NCBI GenBank assembly: GCA_946479905.1
Contig: CAMLIA010000172.1
Coordinates: 1-9,381 of the forward strand
Length of the DNA: 9,381 bases
DNA from: an uncultured Frankiales bacterium
GTDB taxonomy: Bacteria > Actinomycetota > Actinomycetes > Mycobacteriales > SCTD01
Direction: 5' to 3'
Part shown: positions 1 to 6,631 of the stretch, in pieces
How positions within the stretch are numbered: position 1 is the first letter of the stretch
How the letters are laid out: every line of letters starts with the position of its first letter
Program-made: the position numbers and the translations under genes
The notes under the pieces: generated by a model
Told to the model about the DNA's origin: nothing
The model's database searches: none
The model's input: the letters and a program-made list of their open reading frames with translations, nothing else

Positions 1-2323
1 TGCCCCGGTGCGGCTCGACCAGCGCGAGCGACCGCACCGCTCGCGTGGCCGGCGACGTGACGACGGCGTACGCGTCGACCGCGTCGCCTCGCGTGGCCAG
101 CGTCAGCGCGAGCCAGACGCTCGCGATGCCGCGCACCTGGCCCGTCGACAGGGCCATGGCCTCCCGCAGGGCGGCCTCAGCGCGGTCGAGCTCGCCGCGC
201 CCCAGCAGGATGCGCGCGGTCAGGGCCAGGCACCCGGCGGCGCGCTCCGCGTCCGAGGCTGCCTCCGCGGCAGCGGTGGCCAGGTCCAGGGCCGTGTCGA
301 GGTCACGGCGGAGGTACGCCGACAGCGCGCGCACCTCCCAGGCCTCGGCGTGCGCCTGCTCGGTGTCGGCCGCGAGGGCCTCGGCCTCCGCCTCGTCGTA
401 CCTGCCCACCATGAGCAGTGCCCGGGCCCGCTGCAGCCGGCGCCGTGGCGTGGCCGCCAGCGACACCGCGCGCTCGAGCATGGCCAGGGCCTGCTCGTGC
501 TCGTAGCGGATGGTGGCGACCTCCGCGGCCGCCGCGAGCGCGGACGCCGCCAGCTCGTCGTCGCCGCCGGCGAGGGCGTGGTGTCCGAGCCGCGTCGCGT
601 CGCCGCCGCGGGCAGCGAGCGACTGCGCGGCGGCACGGTGCAGGCCGGCGGCACGGGCGGGCGTGACGAGGCTGGTGAGGGCCTCGCGGTGCAGCTCGTG
701 GACGAACGCGTAGCCGTCGGCCGTGGCTCGCAGCAGCTGCTCGTTGACGGCAGACTCGAGCTGGTCGAGCACGTCGTCGGCGCGGCGCCCGAGGACGGCG
801 GTGAGCAGGTCCGGGTCGATGCGCGGACCCAGGACGGCCGCGGTGCGCAGCACCTCCGTCAGCTCCGGCGACCGGCTGAAGCGGTGGGCGACGGCGCTCA
901 GGACGGTGTCGGGCAACCGGCCCTCGGCCCGGGCCAGCTCGGTGAGGAACAGCGGGTGGCCGCCGCTGCGCTGGTGCAGCTCGGCGGCCCGGTCCCAGCC
1001 CACGACCTCAGCGGTGTCCTCCACGGTCAGTGGCGGGAGCTCGTGCGGCACCGCCGCCGACCAGTCCGGGCCCGACCCTGGCCGGGCGGCGACGACCACG
1101 ACGACCGGTGTGCGGGACGCCGGCCGGCACAGGTGCCGGAGCAAGGCGGCGCTCGCGTCGTCGAGCAGGTGTCCGTCGTCCACGAGGAGCAGCACCCGGC
1201 CGAGCCCCTCGAGCAGCTGCCCGACCGCCCGCGCGACGGCCCCGCGGTCGGAGCCGCCGGTGAGTGCGTGCGCCGTCGTGCTGTCAGGTCCGGCGACGAG
1301 GCCTGCTGCCTCGGGAAGGGCGTCCAGGACGGGTTGCAGCGGGATGTCGAGGCCGGTCGCCTCCCCGCGGACCCACCGCACGTGCGTGCTCGGCGAGGCA
1401 GCGTCGGCGAGCTGCCGCAGCAGGGTGCTCTTGCCCATGCCCGCGACGCCCGTCACCAGGTGCAGCGAGGGTCGCTGGGCGGCGAGCAGCTCCGCCACGA
1501 TCGCCGACCGCCCGGCCATCGCGACAGGCGTGCTGACGGTGGGTTCGGCCGTGCGCTGCAGCAGCTGCACGTGCAGCGAGCGGGTCTCGGGCGAGGGGTC
1601 CACGCCGAGCTCCTCGGCCAGTCGGGCGGCGGTCTCCTCGTACGTCACCAGTGCTGCCGACACGAGCCCTGCGGCGAGGGCGGCCTCCATGAGCAGCCGG
1701 AGCACCGCCTCGTCGTAAGGGTCGTCGGCCAGGCACACCCGGGCGAGCTCGGTGCACTCGCGGGACCGGCCGGCGGCGAGGGCTGCCCGGGCGGTTCCCC
1801 GACGCAGAGCGAGCACGGTCGCGCGGGCCTGCGCCCGCGCGTCCTCGACCCAGGGCAGCTCCTCCTCCGGCAGGAGCGGACCGCGCACGGTCGCCAGCGC
1901 CTCGCGCCCGGTGGTGAGCGCGTCCTCCGGCCGCCCGGCCGCGAGCTGCTGGTCCAGGGCTGCCCGGGCCTCTGCCACGGCTGTCAGGTCGAGCCAGTCG
2001 ACGTGCAGACGGTACCCCGCGTCCTGGCGGACGAGGCGCTCGCTGCCGAGGACGGACCGGAGCCGGGACACGAGGACGGGCAGCTGCTCCCGCGCGCGGA
2101 CCGGAGGGCCTTCGGGCCAGGCGACCTCGATCAGGTCCTCCTCGGGCACGAGCCCACCGGCAGCCGCGGCGAGCCGGCGCAGGACTGCCCGTCCCTTGCG
2201 GCTGCCCAGCCCGAGGGCAGGGACGCCCTCCACCTCCAGCCCTCCCAACAGGTGCACGTGCAGCGCGCGCTCCGCCGACATGGCCGCGAGTGTCGCACCG
2301 GTAGCCTCGGGCCTCGTGCGCAT
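1..2323 (-). CDS. SARP/AfsR-type transcriptional regulator with BTAD, ATPase and TPR-like regions (C-terminus off window)
   Basis: Large cytoplasmic regulator, read on the minus strand and still open at base 1; about 774 residues are visible. Domains, counted from the ATG at 2323: an OmpR/PhoB-like DNA-binding winged helix at about 20-110 (starts LHVHLLGGLEVEG, with RKGRAVLRRLAAAAGG further on); a bacterial transcriptional activator (BTAD) domain at about 115-255, ending LGVDPSPETRSLHVQLLQ; a P-loop NTPase with Walker A GVAGMGKST (Lys298) and Walker B LLLVDD (Asp382-Asp383); then an Ala/Leu/Arg-rich helical region resembling TPRs from about 600 to the edge. Family members usually bind direct repeats near -35 and activate secondary metabolism or other accessory genes; the target here is unknown. 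Start choice: the ATG at 2323 has GGAG nine bases upstream (2333-2336), whereas the in-frame ATG at 2281 has no visible Shine-Dalgarno but would give a more usual short N-terminus. With 2323, its 5' end overlaps the divergent hydrolase by 8 bp. Confidence 0.9.
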   Translation of the reverse strand, partial: MRTRPEATGATLAAMSAERALHVHLLGGLEVEGVPALGLGSRKGRAVLRRLAAAAGGLVPEEDLIEVAWPEGPPVRAREQLPVLVSRLRSVLGSERLVRQDAGYRLHVDWLDLTAVAEARAALDQQLAAGRPEDALTTGREALATVRGPLLPEEELPWVEDARAQARATVLALRRGTARAALAAGRSRECTELARVCLADDPYDEAVLRLLMEAALAAGLVSAALVTYEETAARLAEELGVDPSPETRSLHVQLLQRTAEPTVSTPVAMAGRSAIVAELLAAQRPSLHLVTGVAGMGKSTLLRQLADAASPSTHVRWVRGEATGLDIPLQPVLDALPEAAGLVAGPDSTTAHALTGGSDRGAVARAVGQLLEGLGRVLLLVDDGHLLDDASAALLRHLCRPASRTPVVVVVAARPGSGPDWSAAVPHELPPLTVEDTAEVVGWDRAAELHQRSGGHPLFLTELARAEGRLPDTVLSAVAHRFSRSPELTEVLRTAAVLGPRIDPDLLTAVLGRRADDVLDQLESAVNEQLLRATADGYAFVHELHREALTSLVTPARAAGLHRAAAQSLAARGGDATRLGHHALAGGDDELAASALAAAAEVATIRYEHEQALAMLERAVSLAATPRRRLQRARALLMVGRYDEAEAEALAADTEQAHAEAWEVRALSAYLRRDLDTALDLATAAAEAASDAERAAGCLALTARILLGRGELDRAEAALREAMALSTGQVRGIASVWLALTLATRGDAVDAYAVVTSPATRAVRSLALVEPHRG
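2302..2307 (+). promoter_or_regulatory. Putative -10 box for a leaderless hydrolase-gltX transcript
   Basis: TAGCCT fits the actinobacterial TANNNT -10 form and ends 8 bases before the GTG at 2316. No Shine-Dalgarno precedes that GTG, so a leaderless mRNA starting near 2314-2316 is a reasonable inference. No convincing -35 is visible. The box lies inside the extreme 5' end of the divergent regulator if that gene starts at 2323. Confidence 0.35.
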
Positions 2324-3091
2324 CTGCAGGTTCTCCGTCAACGGCGAGGTCGCCTTCGGCGTCGTCGAGGGGCCCGGGTCGGACCCGGCCGACCTCGTGG
2401 TCGCGACGGTCGAGGGCCACCCCTTCGCGCCGTTCGCGTTCACCGGCGCCCGGCACCGGCTCACCGAGGTCCGGCTGCTCGCTCCGGTGCTGCCGAGCAA
2501 GGTCGTCTGCATCGGGAAGAACTACGCCGACCACGTGGCCGAGATGGGCGGCGCGGCCCCTGCCGACCCCGTGGTGTTCCTCAAGCCGTCCACCTCGGTG
2601 ATCGGGCCGGGTGACCCGATCGTGCTGCCCCGCAACAGCGAGCGCGTCGATCACGAGGCCGAGCTGGGGATCGTCATCGGCCGGCTGTGCCGGGACGTCC
2701 CGCGCGAGAAGGCCTTCGACGTGGTCCTCGGCTACACCTGCGGCAACGACGTCACCGCCCGGGACCACCAGAAGGCCGACGGCCAGTGGACGCGCGGCAA
2801 GAGCCACGACTCGTTCTGCCCGCTCGGTCCGTGGGTGGAGACCGAGCTGTCGCCCACCGACCTGCAGGTGCAGTGCTTCGTCGACGGTGAGGTGCGCCAG
2901 GACGGCCGCACCTCGCAGCTGCTCCACGACGTCCCCGCCGTCATCGAGTGGGTCACCGCCTTCATGACGCTGCTCCCCGGTGACGTCATCCTCACCGGGA
3001 CGCCGGCGGGCGTCGGGCCGTTGGTCGCCGGCAACGCCGTCACGGTGCTCGTCGAGGGCATCGGCCCGCTGACGAACCCGGTGGTGTCGCG

Positions 3092-3095
<4 letters not shown>
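2316..3095 (+). CDS. Fumarylacetoacetate hydrolase (FAH) family protein
   Basis: A 259-residue protein of the FAH/FAHD1 superfamily, cytoplasmic metal-dependent enzymes that cleave or decarboxylate acylpyruvate-type beta-diketones, or isomerise 2-hydroxyhepta-2,4-diene-1,7-dioate. Seen: the family entry motif VCIGKNYADHVAEMGG (about 65-80), FLKPSTSVIGPGDPI, the metal-ligand pair in DHEAELGIVIGR (Glu114, Glu116) and the third acidic ligand in GYTCGNDVTARD (Asp145); C-terminal GDVILTGTPAGVGPL is also typical. The length is normal for FAHD1-like members. The GTG at 2316 gives VRICRFSVNGEVAFGVVEG, the usual N-terminus; an in-frame ATG at 2280 would add 12 residues outside the family pattern. Its stop overlaps the gltX start as ATGA, so the two are translationally coupled. 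The same pairing is known in mycobacteria (Rv2993c-gltS). The substrate cannot be named from sequence. Confidence 0.93.
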
Positions 3096-4549
<1,454 letters not shown>

Positions 4550-4572
4550 ACTTTCCGACCGTTGCACGGCCA

Positions 4573-4644
4573 TGGGGTATGGGGTAATTGGCAGCCCGAC
4601 GGTTTCTGGTTCCGTTAGTCTTGGTTCGAGTCCAGGTACCCCAG
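4573..4644 (+). tRNA. tRNA-Gln (anticodon CTG)
   Basis: A 72-base cloverleaf. The acceptor TGGGGTA (4573-4579) pairs with TACCCCA (4637-4643); the discriminator is G4644 and no CCA is encoded. The anticodon stem 4599-4603/4611-4615 encloses loop TTCTGGT with anticodon CTG at 4606-4608. Its innermost pair is T4603-T4611, a U-U mismatch. The T loop is TTCGAGT. The U1-A72 first pair is a known feature of bacterial tRNA-Gln recognised by the GatCAB amidotransferase. The gene stands 23 bases after gltX. Confidence 0.95.
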
Positions 4645-4675
4645 CTCCACAACTGAACACGCTCGGAAATGTCCG

Positions 4676-4748
4676 GCCCCCGTCGTCTAGCGGCCTAGGA
4701 CGCCGCCCTCTCACGGCGGTAGCGTCGGTTCGAATCCGATCGGGGGTA
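4676..4748 (+). tRNA. tRNA-Glu (anticodon CTC)
   Basis: A 73-base cloverleaf. The acceptor GCCCCCG (4676-4682) pairs with CGGGGGT (4741-4747, with a G-U first pair), and the discriminator is A4748 without encoded CCA. The anticodon stem CCGCC/GGCGG (4703-4707/4715-4719) holds loop CTCTCAC with anticodon CTC at 4710-4712. The T loop TTCGAAT is standard. It lies 31 bases after tRNA-Gln and is probably cotranscribed with it. Its 3' half overlaps, antisense, the end of the HNH gene (4711-4748). Confidence 0.95.
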
Positions 4749-5571
4749 CGTCGCGCACTGAGAGGTCTTCGTCCTTGACGGGGGCCTCTCGGTCGTTCCA
4801 GGGGAACTCGGCGCCGTACCGGCGCAGGATCTCTCGCGCCCACGCGACCTTGTCGGCCACGCGCTGGCCGCTGGGCTGGTACCGGCTCCACAGCTCGAGG
4901 TTGTCGGGCGCGTTGCAGGTGCGGTCGCCGTTGCGGTGGTGGACGCTCTCGTCCGCGCGCAGCGGGCGCCCCAGCAGCCGCGCCATGACCAGCCGGTGCT
5001 CCATCGCGACTGTGGCCCCGCCCACGAGCCAGCGCTCGTCAGGTGCCACGGCGACCCGGAAGTAGCCGTGCGACACGTGTCCGTCGCCGGCGAAGACGCG
5101 GATCGGATCCTCCTCGCGCACGTCTCCGCTCGCCAGCCAGCGGGCGTAGTGGGCCCGGCACCACCCTCGGCTGTGCACACCCCTCTCGCACTCGCCGACG
5201 GAGCACTGCTCACGCTCGGGGCGCTGCAGCGGGACGTCCTGACGCACGTCGCCCGTGCGGGACCAGCGGATGTAGTGACCGTGGCACAGCGAGCGGGCCG
5301 ACACCCGCCGCTGGCACCCGTCGACGGAGCAGACGCGGACCTCTCCGCCCGTGTCGAGCAGGCCGGCTCGCACGTGCTGCTTGTAGTGCCGGCCGCAGTA
5401 CCCGCGGACCTTGGCCGGCGCGTCGCAACCGGCTGCGTGGCAGGGCACCTCGACAGCGGACTTGCGTGGTGGCCCGGCCGGCTTGCCGGCCCGCAACCAG
5501 GCCTTGTAGTGGCGGTTGCAGAGACCTCGCGCCTGGACTGGCTTCTCGCAGCCCGCTTCCGTGCACAGCAC
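4711..5571 (-). CDS. HNH endonuclease with four N-terminal Cys3His zinc-type modules
   Basis: A 286-residue protein. Residues 1-142 hold four modules with identical spacing C-x4-C-x9-C-x2-H-Y: C3/C8/C18/H21, C44/C49/C59/H62, C81/C86/C96/H99 and C123/C128/C138/H141, each followed by a W/H-x3-G element (AWLRAG, QHVRAG, RWSRTG, RWLASG). Residues 165-253 are a phage-type HNH nuclease: SHGYFRVAV, AMEHRLVMARLLGRPL, then HHRNGDRTCNAPDNLELW with His211, His212, Asn214 and Asn224. Such HNH domains nick or cut DNA; the repeats probably bind zinc and may contact nucleic acid (inferred). The GTG start is fixed by a perfect 10-base Shine-Dalgarno, GGAGGTGATC, spaced 7 bases from GGAGG to GTG. Residues 275-286 (VPPIGFEPTLPP) and the stop are antisense to tRNA-Glu. 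It follows the 68-aa gene by 33 bases, probably in one operon. The protein may be a homing-type nuclease, a phage remnant or a domesticated enzyme. Confidence 0.85.
   Translation of the reverse strand: MLCTEAGCEKPVQARGLCNRHYKAWLRAGKPAGPPRKSAVEVPCHAAGCDAPAKVRGYCGRHYKQHVRAGLLDTGGEVRVCSVDGCQRRVSARSLCHGHYIRWSRTGDVRQDVPLQRPEREQCSVGECERGVHSRGWCRAHYARWLASGDVREEDPIRVFAGDGHVSHGYFRVAVAPDERWLVGGATVAMEHRLVMARLLGRPLRADESVHHRNGDRTCNAPDNLELWSRYQPSGQRVADKVAWAREILRRYGAEFPWNDREAPVKDEDLSVRDVPPIGFEPTLPP
4757..4793. terminator. Possible hairpin terminator for the tRNA transcript (inside the HNH 3' end)
   Basis: ACTGAGAGG (4757-4765) pairs with CCTCTCGGT (4785-4793), nine pairs with one G-U. Inside it, CGTC (4770-4773) pairs with GACG (4777-4780). 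It begins 8 bases after tRNA-Glu, a natural place to end that transcript. There is no T tract, and the bases also encode part of the HNH C-terminus. Confidence 0.35.
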
Positions 5572-5594
5572 TCGATCACCTCCGCGGTGATCGA
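5572..5594 (-). promoter_or_regulatory. Perfect inverted repeat burying the HNH ribosome binding site
   Basis: TCGATCACC (5572-5580) and GGTGATCGA (5586-5594) form a perfect 9-bp stem with a 5-base loop. In the minus-strand mRNA the 3' arm plus loop contains GGAGGTGATCGA, the Shine-Dalgarno directly before the GTG start at 5571. The opposite arm contains GATCACC, the same bases as the 16S rRNA 3' end, so it competes for the Shine-Dalgarno. The hairpin fills most of the 33-base gap between the two genes and could limit HNH translation or act as an operator. Confidence 0.6.
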
Positions 5595-5604
5595 AGCGGG
5601 CGGG

Positions 5605-5811
5605 TCAGACAGCCTGGAGGCGGGTCCGCCGCATCATGTGGACGAAGCCGTCGACGCAGTTGTCGCACGAGCAGCGGCCGCGGGCGGCGAGCATCAGGGC
5701 GGCGGGCACGAAGGCGACCTCGCCGTCGCCGGGCCAGTCGATGCCGGCCGTGCGGGGGACGGGGATCGTGACGGGCGCGTCGTTCTTGATGGCCGTGAGG
5801 GTGTGGGCCAT
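5605..5811 (-). CDS. Small hypothetical protein with a C-x-C-x2-C motif
   Basis: A 68-residue protein of unrecognised family. It starts MAHTLTAIKNDAPVTIPVP, has a central IDWPGDGEVAFVPAALMLAARG, then RCSCDNCVDGFVHMM with Cys47, Cys49, Cys52 and a nearby His58 that could form a small metal site, and a basic end RRTRLQAV. There is no signal peptide or clear membrane segment. The ATG at 5811 has GGAAGG about 7 bases upstream. It lies 107 bases after ndgR on the same strand and 33 bases before the HNH gene, so it is probably the first gene of that short operon. Being short and unrecognised it could be spurious, but the Cys pattern, spacing and ribosome site favour a real gene. No function is proposed. 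Confidence 0.6.
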   Translation of the reverse strand: MAHTLTAIKNDAPVTIPVPRTAGIDWPGDGEVAFVPAALMLAARGRCSCDNCVDGFVHMMRRTRLQAV

Positions 5812-5879
5812 GAGCGGGCCTTCCGGGTCTCGGGAGCAGGTCAGCCCAATGTCCGAGACACAGCGATCCGTCCCAAGAG

Positions 5880-5907
5880 CCCGAACTGACCGATTTCGGG
5901 TAGTTCG
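5880..5907 (-). terminator. Possible weak hairpin region after ndgR
   Basis: Twelve bases after the ndgR stop there are two mutually exclusive stems: CGAACT/AGTTCG (5882-5887/5902-5907) and CCCGAA/TTCGGG (5880-5885/5895-5900). There is no T tract. This could end ndgR transcription before the small gene, or be chance in GC-rich DNA. Confidence 0.25.
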
Positions 5908-5918
5908 AAGGGACTACC

Positions 5919-6593
5919 TCAGGAGGACAGCTCCCGGGCGGCGGACAGGACGGCGGGTGCGTGCAGGCGACCTGGTTGCCGGGTCAGCCGCTCGATCGGT
6001 CCCGAGACGCTGACGGCGGCGAGCAGCTCGCCGGACGCGGTGAGCACAGGAGCAGACACCGAGGCAACGCCCTGCTCGCGTTCGCCGACGGAGTGCGCCC
6101 AGCCGCGTCGTCGTACCTCGGCGAGGGTGCGGGCGGTGAACGCGGCGTCGTCGGGAAGCTCGCCGCCGCCGAAGGCGAGCAGCACCTGCGCGGCCGACCC
6201 GGCGGTCATGGGCAGGGCGGCGCCGACGGGAACCGTGTCCCGCAGGCCGCTGCCGAGATCGGCGGCGGCGACGCAGACGCGGCGGTCGCCCTGCTGCCGG
6301 TAGAGCTGGGCGCTCTCCCCGGTGACGTCGCGCAGCCGGGCCAGGACGGCGGCCGCCCGGTCCAGCAGGTCGTCGGTGCGGGGCGGGGCGACACGAGGTC
6401 CGAGCTGCCACCGGCCGTTGCCCTCGCGCGCCAGGAAGCGGTGCGTCTCCAGCGCTACCGCCAACCGGTGGGCGGTCGCACGGGACAGCCCGGTGCTCTC
6501 CGTCAGCTGCGCGAGCGAGTGCGCACCCGCTCCGACGGCGTCCAGGACGGCCACCGCTTTGTCGAGGACGCCGACTCCGCTAGTCTGTTTCAC
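5919..6593 (-). CDS. ndgR: IclR-family regulator of leucine biosynthesis (NdgR/LtbR type)
   Basis: A 224-residue IclR-family DNA-binding regulator. The N-terminal winged HTH (about 5-62) begins [19 protein letters not shown] and contains [25 protein letters not shown]. The effector domain carries [73 protein letters not shown] and [26 protein letters not shown], stretches that closely match Streptomyces NdgR as I remember it. Known orthologues (NdgR, C. glutamicum LtbR, Rv2989) sit divergently beside leuC and control leuCD and other amino-acid genes. I chose the GTG at 6593 because it gives the family N-terminus; a longer frame starting at 6644 would run into leuC. A promoter-like pair places the transcript start at or next to this GTG, so it may be leaderless. 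Confidence 0.93.
   Translation of the reverse strand: MKQTSGVGVLDKAVAVLDAVGAGAHSLAQLTESTGLSRATAHRLAVALETHRFLAREGNGRWQLGPRVAPPRTDDLLDRAAAVLARLRDVTGESAQLYRQQGDRRVCVAAADLGSGLRDTVPVGAALPMTAGSAAQVLLAFGGGELPDDAAFTARTLAEVRRRGWAHSVGEREQGVASVSAPVLTASGELLAAVSVSGPIERLTRQPGRLHAPAVLSAARELSS
6559..6586 (+). promoter_or_regulatory. Putative leuCD promoter
   Basis: TTGTCG (6559-6564) and TAGTCT (6581-6586) are separated by 16 bases and match the actinobacterial sigma-70-type pattern (TTGNC and TANNNT). The start site would be near 6593, leaving a leader of about 39 bases before the leuC ATG. The promoter lies inside the 5' end of ndgR. The hexamers are imperfect, so this is a prediction. Confidence 0.4.
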
Positions 6594-6602
6594 ATAGCGA
6601 TA
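6591..6602 (+). promoter_or_regulatory. LtbR/NdgR-like operator box
   Basis: CACATAGCGATA matches the C. glutamicum LtbR box CA(T/C)ATAGTG(A/G)GA, as I recall it, at 10 of 12 positions. It covers the ndgR start codon and sits at the predicted leuC transcription start, where a bound repressor would block both genes. The consensus is from memory and binding is inferred. Confidence 0.45.
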
Positions 6603-6628
6603 CAACCATCTCAGAATGTGAGAAGCAA
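6600..6628 (-). promoter_or_regulatory. Putative ndgR promoter (leaderless)
   Basis: On the minus strand TTGCTT (6628-6623) and TTGTAT (6605-6600) are spaced by 17 bases, and the -10 ends 6 bases before the GTG at 6593. The predicted start therefore coincides with the start codon, consistent with the lack of a Shine-Dalgarno. Hexamer matches are only moderate. Confidence 0.4.
6609..6623. promoter_or_regulatory. 15-bp dyad in the ndgR-leuC gap
   Basis: TCTCA-GAATG-TGAGA is a perfect dyad with 5-bp arms, 8 bases before the leuC ATG and between the -35 and -10 of the proposed ndgR promoter. It could be a second regulator site. Its right edge, GAGAAG (6620-6625), is the only candidate leuC ribosome binding site, so a bound protein or RNA fold could affect leuC translation. 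Confidence 0.4.
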
Positions 6629-6631
6629 GCC

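Noticed and set aside
8..2614. An 868-codon open frame on the plus strand
   Set aside because: It lies opposite the SARP-type regulator and runs into the hydrolase gene in another frame. Its product is Arg/Gly-rich and low in complexity, with no domain. Long shadow frames are expected in high-GC DNA.
1284..2927. A 547-codon minus-strand frame across the regulator start and the hydrolase
   Set aside because: The C-terminal part is an Arg/Pro/Gly-rich shadow of the true regulator frame, and the N-terminal part is antisense to the FAH-family gene.
4936..5889. A 317-codon plus-strand frame opposite the HNH gene
   Set aside because: It has no family signature, whereas the minus strand has four exact Cys/His modules, an HNH domain and a perfect ribosome site.
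4711..5918. An integrative element bounded by att repeats of the tRNA-Glu 3' end
   Set aside because: I looked for a second copy of the tRNA-Glu 3' end between 4750 and ndgR and saw none. There is also no integrase gene in the window.
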